In this document: piece after piece, positions 9,049-17,127 of the stretch
Numbering within the stretch: position 1 is the stretch's first letter
Layout: each line of letters starts with the position of its first letter
NCBI RefSeq assembly: GCF_003061515.1
Contig: NZ_CP028924.1
Span: 1,426,001-1,490,000, forward strand
Source of the DNA: Colwellia sp. Arc7-D
GTDB lineage: Bacteria > Pseudomonadota > Gammaproteobacteria > Enterobacterales > Alteromonadaceae
DNA length: 64,000 bases
Reading direction: 5' to 3'
The notes under the pieces: generated by a model
What the model saw: the letters and a program-made list of their open reading frames with translations, nothing else
What the model was told of the DNA's origin: nothing
Database searches by the model: none
Made by a program: the position numbers and the translations under genes

Positions 9049-10514
9049 TTAATTTTGCACGTACTCGTATAAAGCTTTAAGCACCGACATTTTACTTTGA
9101 TTCTGTTCATGTTGGTGCGCTAAGTCTTCAATTTTTATCATAAATTCATCAAGACTCAATAAGCCTTTTTTACCATGCTGAAGACGATTTTGACAATGCG
9201 CTTGCCATTTTTGTTGCTCGCCATCGTCAAGAGTATAAGGAAAATTACGCGCACGATAACTAAATAACAAGGTACTTAAACGCTCATCTTGAAACTGAAA
9301 CGGGTGCGTTCCTAATTGCTCAGGCGATAATTGATGCAAAATATCCATTTGCGCTTTATCACTATGCGAGAAAAACTTGCCACCATAAAGCGCAAACTCA
9401 GCTTCTACAGGTTCATCACCAAAATCACTTTTGGCAAAAACATCCGTCAACTTATCTCTAAGTTCAGTATATAGTTTAAGCCTTTTTAGGTTATCTAAAC
9501 AGAGGTCACGCGGAATGGCCAAGCGCTCAGCATTTTCAGGTAACAGCGTTTTTGCTGGCGCGACAATAGGGCACTTATTTAAGTGAATTAACTTAATTGG
9601 AATTGGTAATTCGCCTTCGTCTAATTCATCATAACGGGTATATAAACGCGCTTTAATCTCTTCGCTAGTCAGCTCAAATAACGGCGATGGATCTCGTGCT
9701 AAATCGACAGCGATAACCGCATTTTTATTAATCGGATGATAACAAACGGGTGCAAACCAACTCGTGCAACCGTGAACTGAAGACACCTTGCTAGAGGTGT
9801 GCACAATAGGCGTCATGTTATATACATCAATTAGCTCAGCTACTTGCTTCTTATTTTTTAAATTAAAAATAAACTCATATAACTTAGGCTGCTTTTCTTT
9901 AATCAGTTTTGCCATCGCGATAGTGGCATAAACATCACTCATGGCGTCATGTGCCGCTTCATGACTAATACCATTAGCTTGTGTCAGTAACTCTAAACGA
10001 AAACTCACCACTTGCTCACCATCGCGCTCAACCGTTGGCCATTCAATACCTTCAGGGCGCAAGGCATAGCAAGCACGCACCATATCAATAATATCCCAAC
10101 GACTATTACCATTTTGCCACTCACGCGCATAAGGGTCGTAAAAATTACGATAGAGCAAGTAGCGAGTCACTTCATCATCAAATCGAATGCTGTTATAACC
10201 TGCAACACAAGTATTAGGTTGGGTAAATAAGCCATGAATACGATCAGCAAACTCAGCTTCAGTTAATCCTTCACGCAAGGCTTTTTGCGGCGTAATACCG
10301 GTAACTAAACACGCCTCAGGTTGCGGCAAATAATCTTGTGGCGGCTGACAATAAAACATCTCAGGCTCACCAATAATGTTTAAATCAAGATCAGTGCGAA
10401 TACCGGCAAACTGCGAAGGCTTATCGAACTTTGGTGATATTCCCATGTCTCGTAGTCGTGCCAGAGAATAGTTGCTTGTTCTTGAGAGTGTTGAGATGAA
10501 GAGTTCTGGTTCAT
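9049..10514 (-). CDS. sbcB: Exodeoxyribonuclease I, with an apparent one-base deletion near its start
   Basis: From the ATG at 10446 the frame encodes 465 residues closely matching Exo I, a 3'-5' single-strand DNA exonuclease used in recombination and mismatch repair (GISPKFDKPSQFAGIRTD, GEPEMFYC, NSRWDIIDMVRACYALRPEG, SHEAAHDAMSDVYATIAMAKL with the DEDD HxAxxD motif, KALYEYVQN end). The expected first 20-odd residues, including the first catalytic DYE, lie upstream in another frame: from the ATG at 10514 one reads MNQNSSSQHSQEQ then LWHDYET, after which the frame is off by one at TGGGAA (10441-10446). One more G would give HDYETWGISPKF. The total length is one base short of a multiple of three. 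It is either a real inactivating frameshift or a sequence error in a G run. Confidence 0.85.
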
Positions 10515-10650
10515 TTTATCCATGTAAAACAACTTGTAGTTTTAATATCGCTATAGATTTCAAGCTATTGCTAAGCTAAAAATGCTAAGCCACGTTATGG
10601 CTCTGACTTTAGCACAGGCAAGGGATAAAATCCTACAAAAAGGGCGGTAG

Positions 10651-11211
10651 TTAAAAGCTGTTAAATTGTCTTTCGCATGGAATACCGTCTCTGTCACCAT
10701 CCATTTTAGTATTGGGGCAATTTTGAAGAAAGTAGACTGCTTCTTCAAAAGATGCCATTTGGCTACAGTGCTGGCGGCCATCACAGGAAAAGTGCTCTAG
10801 AGACTTAATCACAGTGCGAGCGGGTAATGATTTCACCTCTGGAACCGTTAGTTTTGGTGCAGGAATATGCACTGGTTTTGTGGTGAAACGCTGGTAAGCA
10901 AAAGCGCAAATAGCCAACACGGACAATAATATGACAAGTTTGCTTTTGGGTACTGAAGAATTTCTCGACACTCGTGGCTTATTGTTTTTTAAAGCTTTAG
11001 AAGCAACCCCTTCAATACGACAATTAGTGGCTCTGCTTTTACCATTGGCTTGTTGCTCTACCTCAAAATAGATGAAATCACCCACCTTGGGATTTCTACT
11101 CATTTCTTTTAAGGCAGAAATATGAATAAAGGTATCTTGTTTAAGCTCAGCCGATTTAATAAACCCAAAGCCTTTATCATGAATCCAGCTTGTTAATTGT
11201 CCTTTATGCAT
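10651..11211 (-). CDS. Cold-shock domain, membrane helix and excalibur calcium-binding domain fusion
   Basis: The 186-residue protein starts with a cold-shock domain (residues 1-68, RNP1-like KGFGFI at 13-18, DTFIHISAL as RNP2). A basic linker, one hydrophobic helix (about 91-107) and a C-terminal excalibur domain (about 140-182) with paired cysteines and the DGDRDGIPCE calcium-loop motif follow. A nucleic-acid-binding head in the cytoplasm and a calcium-binding tail in the periplasm is the likely topology if the helix spans the membrane. Related CSD-DUF1294 or CSD-excalibur proteins occur in proteobacteria; the role is unknown. The ATG at 11211 fits the cold-shock N-terminus exactly. Confidence 0.88.
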   Translation of the reverse strand: MHKGQLTSWIHDKGFGFIKSAELKQDTFIHISALKEMSRNPKVGDFIYFEVEQQANGKSRATNCRIEGVASKALKNNKPRVSRNSSVPKSKLVILLSVLAICAFAYQRFTTKPVHIPAPKLTVPEVKSLPARTVIKSLEHFSCDGRQHCSQMASFEEAVYFLQNCPNTKMDGDRDGIPCERQFNSF

Positions 11212-11571
11212 GACAGCTCCATTGTCGATGTCGTTTTAAAAATTTCTCATATAACAATCAATATTAAATCAGAACCGATGCCTAGATTTTATTGAAAAAT
11301 ATTATTAGTCATTATGTTTTTAAATGCAATTTACTATGTAGCATTGTCGCCCATACATTTACATTTTTCACCTAAAACAGACATTAATATTTATCGAAAT
11401 AAAACAAGCTAGCGCATTACTTTTAGGGCGCTAAAACCACCAGAGCACCTTAGAGACATGACTTTTTAATTAAAATTGATTTTAGCATTCTTGATTAATT
11501 GATATTAAAGATGTATCACCTGTTTGATATTATTAAAATAGAATACTACTCTTACCTAAAATACAAAGGGA
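11212..11571. other. Non-coding region upstream of the lipoprotein pair
   Basis: About 360 AT-rich bases between divergent genes. I see no gene; a weak 6-bp inverted pair (11410-11415 with 11428-11433) is the only structure. Confidence 0.5.
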
Positions 11572-11925
11572 ATGGAATGCTATGTGTTTTTTCATAATTT
11601 TAGCTTATTAATAAAATGTGCTTATGTGTCAATAATTATACTTTCAGTTTCTTCATGTGGCATAAAGCCTGTAGTTGTACATGATTCTAGTTTGTATTTA
11701 GGGGGATTTAAAAATAAGAAAGTTACGATTGAACAATGTGTTTTTTCTTCTGTTGAAGGTGTTGGAATTAAATTAGCTTTTTTGACCTTTAGCCTAGGTT
11801 ATTTTAACCACAATAAGCTCTACGTTAATATTGATGAAGGAGTTTGCGAAAGTGATATCGCTACAGTCCAAGTTATGCTCGATTCGAATATAGATAATAA
11901 AATTGATCCAAATATAGGGAAATGA
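11572..11925 (+). CDS. Small putative lipoprotein of unknown function
   Basis: The 117-residue product starts with a hydrophobic signal-like stretch ending in the lipobox-like LSVSSCG (Cys near residue 29), so a lipoprotein is likely. The rest is beta-rich with no family I recognise. The ATG at 11572 lies only one or two bases after AAAGGG; a GTG at 11584 would have a more normal ribosome spacing and still keep the whole signal sequence. It is followed one base later by a second lipoprotein gene, so the two probably form an operon. AT-rich composition and lack of recognisable relatives suggest accessory DNA. Confidence 0.6.
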   Translation: MECYVFFHNFSLLIKCAYVSIIILSVSSCGIKPVVVHDSSLYLGGFKNKKVTIEQCVFSSVEGVGIKLAFLTFSLGYFNHNKLYVNIDEGVCESDIATVQVMLDSNIDNKIDPNIGK

Positions 11926-11926
11926 T

Positions 11927-12865
11927 ATGAAAATATTTATATTAACTTTTACCTTAATGTTAACTGGTTGCGCATCTAATCATCACTTGGTGTTTTTTAC
12001 TAATACAACCATAGGACTAGAAGTTGGTTCTGAGCCTGCTAATGGTACTCCTGCCAAATTTATTTTAGGTTATAAACGTCAAGAAGGTGTTATTGATCCT
12101 TTAATCCCTGATTATATAATGTCTAAAGATAAAAATGCAGGAATTACAGAGCCGACAAATGGTGGAACTAATATAGTGTTAACCCCCAATGGCACTGCAA
12201 TTCCTAAAGGCTCATTAACTAGAGCTCATTCTGTTTTAGCAAAAATGAACTTCGGGGCAACTGGAGGAGGTACTGATGCTTCTGCTGCTCAGTTTTTTGC
12301 TACAGGGAAGGCTTCTGAATTATTAGCAGCATCTGATGGTATTACAGGTGCACTATCAGGCGACCCACAAAATAACGTCAGTCAGAAGTTGAATATTAAT
12401 GCCAAGATCAATAATACAATAAGCGCACACCTAGATGGTATATACCAGCTACTAACATTGGCAAATACAGATAGATCAAGGGAAATAAAAGTAAATATAG
12501 ATCAGATTGACAAAGGTTTATTTAAAGATGAGTTTATAGAATATTATTGGGTTGATGGAGCTAAAACCATATTATACAGTGGGAAATGGGATGTTAAAAC
12601 TGGAGTACATTCTTTTGATAATACTTATACTTATTTACAAGGTTTAAATAGTTCATTTAAAATAGTAAAAGAAGCAATCTTAAAAAAAGGAATTACAGAT
12701 GATAATGGTGTTGCATTAACGGATGCATCTAGAAAAACTATGCTTGATGCTATTGAGCAATATCCAAGGAAATATGAAAAAGGATCAAACATAATTTCTT
12801 CAAATCGAGATGTATTAGAAATGATTAATTATGTATACAACGATGTGCTTTTGGAATCAGAATAA
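11927..12865 (+). CDS. Putative lipoprotein of unknown function
   Basis: The 312-residue protein has a short signal peptide with the clear lipobox LTGCAS (Cys at residue 15). The mature part begins with a short beta-strand region (VFFTNTTIGLEVGSEP), continues through a Gly/Ala/Ser-rich segment (about residues 105-155) and ends in a helical C-terminal half. I recognise no enzyme motif. It starts one base after the stop of the preceding lipoprotein and is followed by a 54-codon gene with its own ribosome site. Export to the inner leaflet of the outer membrane is likely, since no Asp follows the lipidated Cys. Confidence 0.7.
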   Translation: MKIFILTFTLMLTGCASNHHLVFFTNTTIGLEVGSEPANGTPAKFILGYKRQEGVIDPLIPDYIMSKDKNAGITEPTNGGTNIVLTPNGTAIPKGSLTRAHSVLAKMNFGATGGGTDASAAQFFATGKASELLAASDGITGALSGDPQNNVSQKLNINAKINNTISAHLDGIYQLLTLANTDRSREIKVNIDQIDKGLFKDEFIEYYWVDGAKTILYSGKWDVKTGVHSFDNTYTYLQGLNSSFKIVKEAILKKGITDDNGVALTDASRKTMLDAIEQYPRKYEKGSNIISSNRDVLEMINYVYNDVLLESE

Positions 12866-12882
12866 AACAATAAGGAATAATT

Positions 12883-13047
12883 ATGTTTATTGAAGATGAT
12901 AAAGTGTATGCAAACGACAAAGATAAAAATAGGCGTTTATCTGAGTTGTTAAGAACAAGTGTTCGAGATAAAAAAATCATTAACATAACTAGAGTAGATG
13001 GCGATACGAATGGATGGATGTTTAATTTTTATGAAAATAAAGCTTAA
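12883..13047 (+). CDS. Small orphan protein, 54 residues
   Basis: The ATG at 12883 is preceded by AAGGA at seven bases, which is the best support for translation. The product is very polar (starting MFIEDDKVYANDKDK, ending WMFNFYENKA), without a membrane segment or signal. It follows the lipoprotein gene by 17 bases and could be its third operon member. I know no family for it; it could also be a chance frame. Confidence 0.5.
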   Translation: MFIEDDKVYANDKDKNRRLSELLRTSVRDKKIINITRVDGDTNGWMFNFYENKA

Positions 13048-13425
13048 AGTGGCTGGTAGGAATAAAATCTAAACGTCAAATTGTTGAACAGTCTCAATAT
13101 CATGGTAAGAGATGTTATTAATCAGATATTATAGAGAAAGCTATCGCTAATAAATTTCTATAATAACACTGTGTTTTTTTTAGCATATTTTATAAGAGCT
13201 TAAAAATTGAAAATATAATTTTTTGTTGATGTTAGTTAAAATAATGTAGTTTTTTAATAATTATCAGGTGTTTCTAAATGAGTAATTCGAAGTTTCTCCC
13301 TCGAAAATGATAGCGTTTTTACTTCATCTTTAAATTGAATTTAATGGACACTCTCCCAAATTGAAAACCTTAAATACTGCACTAAACTAAACTAAAATAA
13401 TCCACTACTTTATCTCAGGTGAGTT
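13048..13425. other. Non-coding region
   Basis: About 380 very AT-rich bases between the orphan gene and a transposase remnant. I see nothing in it that I can name. Confidence 0.5.
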
Positions 13426-13602
13426 ATGGCTACGCCAAGGAAACAACAAATCAGTTTAGTAGAAACCCCGTATTACCATTGTGTGGCGCGTTGTGTACGT
13501 TGCGCCTTTTTATGTGGTGAAGATGCGCTTAGTGATTACTGCTTTTATCAGCAGTTTAAACGACGTCAAAACTTAAGCTTCTGCAATGAACTCTTTGCGT
13601 AA
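13426..13602 (+). pseudogene. Truncated REP-type (Y1) transposase remnant
   Basis: The first 30 codons (MATPRKQQISLVETPYYHC followed by VARCVRCAFLCGED) match the N-terminus of a large transposase group common in marine gammaproteobacteria, different from the intact one at 1268. The similarity stops abruptly; the frame then continues with about 28 unrelated or rearranged residues to a stop. The HUH motif and catalytic tyrosine are absent, so it cannot be active. It sits just before the phosphorothioation island. Confidence 0.8.
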
Positions 13603-14210
13603 ACACACGACTTACTATTCAAAAAATCTACAAGCATAACTGTCGTTGCTTAAGAGTAATACTTGCCATAAAATTTATGTTTTATAATAAGTTGGGAGGA
13701 TAAATTGCTGATTTTCTATTACAGATATCAAATATCGTTATTTGTTCATAACAGCAGGCAAATATTTAAATATCAATAATATCTAGTTAGAATGAGTGTC
13801 ATTTTAAATTCATTGAAAGTATAAAAAGGCGTTTATAGCGCTAAACCTTCACGTAGAGTTCAAAAACCTATCTTACTGATTGCAAGTTCAGAAAAACTAT
13901 CGATATATGTTTATATACAGTTTTTCTGTTTACTCGACGATAGAACCCAGAAAACATGATTTCTGAGTAAATACTATTCAGATTAAACTAGAAACGTGTT
14001 GATTTAATAGAATTTGTTGACATTTTGTAACAACTACTTCATCTTTGTTTTCGTAATATAGAGAGCTGATAAGCTCAATGTTAAGGAAAACATCTTGTAC
14101 ATATTTTCAAATCTGAAAAAAATTACATTCAAGTCAGTCGTACCTGCGGCAATAATCTTTATTTTTAAGCAAAAAACTTCATACAATAAACACCCATTGG
14201 TGAATAAATT
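13603..14210. other. Non-coding left flank of the phosphorothioation island
   Basis: About 600 AT-rich bases. It contains a 10-bp perfect inverted repeat (13889-13898 with 13919-13928, 20-base loop) and a TTGACA (14017-14022) without a good -10 at the right distance. No gene was found. The dptF promoter must lie here. Confidence 0.5.
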
Positions 14211-15815
14211 ATGCAAGAAGCATTAAACTTAAGAGAAGTACTTTCAGTACTTTCGAAGGCATCTCCTTATGCTGTATCGACAGAGCGGAATAGCACTAGT
14301 CAGTCCTTACTTGATGAAATAAAATCTTATCTCTATATTCAAATGCCAATTGAGACAGCGGTAAATGAAACTATTTCCTCATTTGGTGCTAACGAGAAAA
14401 AAGTATTATTTTTATGTGGGAGCAGCGGAGACGGTAAGTCTGAGTTATTAACTAGAGCAAAAGTAAAATATGGTCAACGAGTTAATTTTCATTTAGACGC
14501 TACCCATAGTTTTGATCCACAAGAAAATGCAATTCAAACGTTAGATAATCTTTTTAATGAATTTGAAAATCAATCAAGACCGCTTGTTGTCGGTATTAAT
14601 ACGGGCATGTTAGGTAATTATGCGGAAGAAGGTAGTAACGAATTTTTCAGAAAGGTAATAAAAAACTACTTAGACAATGTTGAAGACACAGCAAATGTGA
14701 CATTTATTAACTTTGAAGACTATCCGAAGTTTGATATTGATGAAGTTGGTTACACATCAGAATTTGTTCAATTACTTTTAGAACGCCTAACTGCAGTTTC
14801 AGGGAATTTGATCAGACAAATTTATGATAAAGATAAATTAAATAATTTAGATGAAGAAAGTAAAAAACTCCATGCTAATTATGAGTTGTTATGCCTTCCT
14901 TTGGTTCAAAAGACTATTATTGAACTATTATTCAAAGCTCGTTTAATGCGAGATCAATTTTTAACTGCACGTTCGCTGTTAGACTTTATTCTTACATTAG
15001 TTGCGGGGCCTAATTATTTGTTTGATAACTTATTTGCTGGTGGTGATAACGAACTTGCGAACAAAATCATTGAATTTGATCCAGCACATTTGAGAACTAA
15101 AAAAATAGATCGTTTTATTTTATCTAATGATTTGTTACTTCCTGATGAAGACTTTCAAGAGTTTAAAAGCTATTTAACATCAATTGGAATTGTGAATCAG
15201 TTAAATAGTCAATCCTACTTGCGATTGTTTTACATTCTTAAAAATGGTGAGTTTGCTAATAATTATCACCAAAAATTTGTTAAAGACTTTAATGAATCAC
15301 TAATTGAACGTTATGTAGATATTTTCCAGTTACATCGTGATTTTGACAATAGCATAGAGCAAAAGAAGCGAATTAAAGAGTTTTATAACAATATATTACG
15401 TGCAGCGATTCGTAAATATAACAACCGTAATGCACCTAATTTAGATAAAAGTCATTATTTGATATCAGAGTTAAATGGTTTTCAGCTAGTAGCTAAGTTA
15501 GAAATCAAAGCGGATTTAAAAAATATTCTAAATTATCCAGCAAAATCATCTTCAAGTTTTACTGCTTGTTTAAAAGTTGAAGACCATAGTTTGACAATAC
15601 CAATAAACATCAACCTATTAAACTTGATGACAAAAATCGTTGATGGGTACAGACCAAATAAACATGATAAAAATACAGTCGTGCTTTTAGATGAATTGCT
15701 TGAGGATATTGCTCAAGTTGCAAATCATTCAAAAACCTTACATATCTTCAAAGAACACCATCAAATTACAGTCAAAAACGTTGATGACGAAGAATTTGAA
15801 GTGAGTGGAATGTAA
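14211..15815 (+). CDS. dptF: DNA phosphorothioation-dependent restriction protein DptF
   Basis: The 534-residue protein is a predicted P-loop NTPase with Walker A GSSGDGKS at about residues 70-77 and the family's opening layout (LREVLSVLSKASPYAVSTERNS). It is the first gene of the dptFGH restriction set; DptFGH (also called DndFGH) causes double-strand damage to DNA lacking phosphorothioate at the host's sites. A GGTGA ribosome site lies about eight bases before the ATG. It is followed by dptG with only a base or so between. The length and order agree with known dptF genes, and I rely on order plus the P-loop for the name. Confidence 0.9.
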   Translation: MQEALNLREVLSVLSKASPYAVSTERNSTSQSLLDEIKSYLYIQMPIETAVNETISSFGANEKKVLFLCGSSGDGKSELLTRAKVKYGQRVNFHLDATHSFDPQENAIQTLDNLFNEFENQSRPLVVGINTGMLGNYAEEGSNEFFRKVIKNYLDNVEDTANVTFINFEDYPKFDIDEVGYTSEFVQLLLERLTAVSGNLIRQIYDKDKLNNLDEESKKLHANYELLCLPLVQKTIIELLFKARLMRDQFLTARSLLDFILTLVAGPNYLFDNLFAGGDNELANKIIEFDPAHLRTKKIDRFILSNDLLLPDEDFQEFKSYLTSIGIVNQLNSQSYLRLFYILKNGEFANNYHQKFVKDFNESLIERYVDIFQLHRDFDNSIEQKKRIKEFYNNILRAAIRKYNNRNAPNLDKSHYLISELNGFQLVAKLEIKADLKNILNYPAKSSSSFTACLKVEDHSLTIPININLLNLMTKIVDGYRPNKHDKNTVVLLDELLEDIAQVANHSKTLHIFKEHHQITVKNVDDEEFEVSGM

Positions 15816-15816
15816 A

Positions 15817-17127
15817 ATGATAAAAATACCTTTAACCCCGCCAAGCAATAATACTTTAAGTACTTACTTACCATTAAGAACAAAAGATAAACATTATAAA
15901 TTTTGTTGGGAGACCGTGCTCGGATACTTTGTTCACGTTCTTTATAGAAAGTCACTAGCCACCAGCACTATCGATGAATTTAAAGTTCATTGCCAAAATC
16001 GATTTTCAAAAAAATTAGACGAGCCTGATTTTTGGTCTGTATTAGAAAAAATGTATTTTGAAAATAATCAACTTTTTAAAATTTCACCAGAGCTACTTAT
16101 TTTTAAAGCAGTAAAAGGTGAGATAGACACAAACAGTAAAAAATTAGGGGATATGTACTTAAGCTTACTGAACGGCTTTACCGTCTCTTGCTCGCCCAGC
16201 ACCCAATTAAACTTTTTAGAAAAAGAAATTAAAGAGGTGTTTGATGGCTTTTATGTCTCAGATAAACCTAAAAAGGAATTAAATAACGGAACACCATACC
16301 TTCCTTTTTTGACTCAGCATTTTCAGCAAGATCTACTGTTTTTAAATAAAAGACCGCATTACTTACTAAATAACTTTAATGCGGTTATTCGTTTATACGG
16401 CTTTTTGTATGTTTCTCAAATGGCGCTAAACATTAAAGATTGGAGTCAGGGAGAACCAAGGAGTAAGCCTTGCTTTTTTATTATTGATAACGAAAAAGCG
16501 AGTGATGAACGCTCACAAATTAAAAACTATGGTTACACCCAACTACATGACTATTTAGAGTATTTATTTCCATATTTAGTGATGAATGAAACGCTGCAAG
16601 ATAAAGGTGCCGTAGAGCCTATATGGAAATTATTTGAAAATTTAACTGAGAAAAATGTAACTGATTTAAATAAATTTGGTAGTGATTTCACTCAAGATCG
16701 TAATGACAGAAAGTGGTATAACTCAAACCAAGAATGGAATATTACAGAAGATAAAAAAGAACTTCTGACCCAACTGTTAGATGTGTCACATGCACAGTTC
16801 GAAAAGAAGAAAGGTCGACTTATTAAGTATAACGAAACAGTCGTTAAAGGACTACTAGGTAATGTTTGTGAACCCTTTATTCAGCGGCGTGGACGAGCAG
16901 GGCAAGTTCTTACTTTTAATCAAGACTATATTGTACTACTCACTAACTTAGCGATAGGTGAAAAAGAAAAGCTCCGATTACACGAACTTATAAAAGCGTT
17001 TGAATCCCGAGGTATATTTTTCGATAAACAAAGTCAGCAGAGTTTAATCGACTTTTATGAACGTATGGGCAATGTTGAAAGAATGAGTGATAGCGGGGAT
17101 GCAGTTTATGTTAAAAAAACAGTTTGA
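15817..17127 (+). CDS. dptG: DNA phosphorothioation-dependent restriction protein DptG
   Basis: The 436-residue protein has no motif that I can tie to catalysis. It is assigned by its position between dptF and dptH, its length and its N-terminal pattern (MIKIPLTPPSNNTLSTYLPLRTK). It is probably a structural or DNA-contacting subunit of the DptFGH restriction complex. A GTG at 15805 would add four residues and overlap the dptF stop; the ATG at 15817 follows the dptF TAA by one base and is the more likely start. The 3' end overlaps the dptH start, so translation is probably coupled. Confidence 0.88.
   Translation: MIKIPLTPPSNNTLSTYLPLRTKDKHYKFCWETVLGYFVHVLYRKSLATSTIDEFKVHCQNRFSKKLDEPDFWSVLEKMYFENNQLFKISPELLIFKAVKGEIDTNSKKLGDMYLSLLNGFTVSCSPSTQLNFLEKEIKEVFDGFYVSDKPKKELNNGTPYLPFLTQHFQQDLLFLNKRPHYLLNNFNAVIRLYGFLYVSQMALNIKDWSQGEPRSKPCFFIIDNEKASDERSQIKNYGYTQLHDYLEYLFPYLVMNETLQDKGAVEPIWKLFENLTEKNVTDLNKFGSDFTQDRNDRKWYNSNQEWNITEDKKELLTQLLDVSHAQFEKKKGRLIKYNETVVKGLLGNVCEPFIQRRGRAGQVLTFNQDYIVLLTNLAIGEKEKLRLHELIKAFESRGIFFDKQSQQSLIDFYERMGNVERMSDSGDAVYVKKTV

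Noticed and set aside
10560..10784. 74-codon minus-strand frame overlapping the cold-shock/excalibur gene
   Set aside because: Same strand, different frame, overlapping a clear domain protein; no recognisable features.
14017..14060. dptF promoter at TTGACA 14017
   Set aside because: No -10 at an acceptable distance; the nearest TAATAT is more than 30 bases away.
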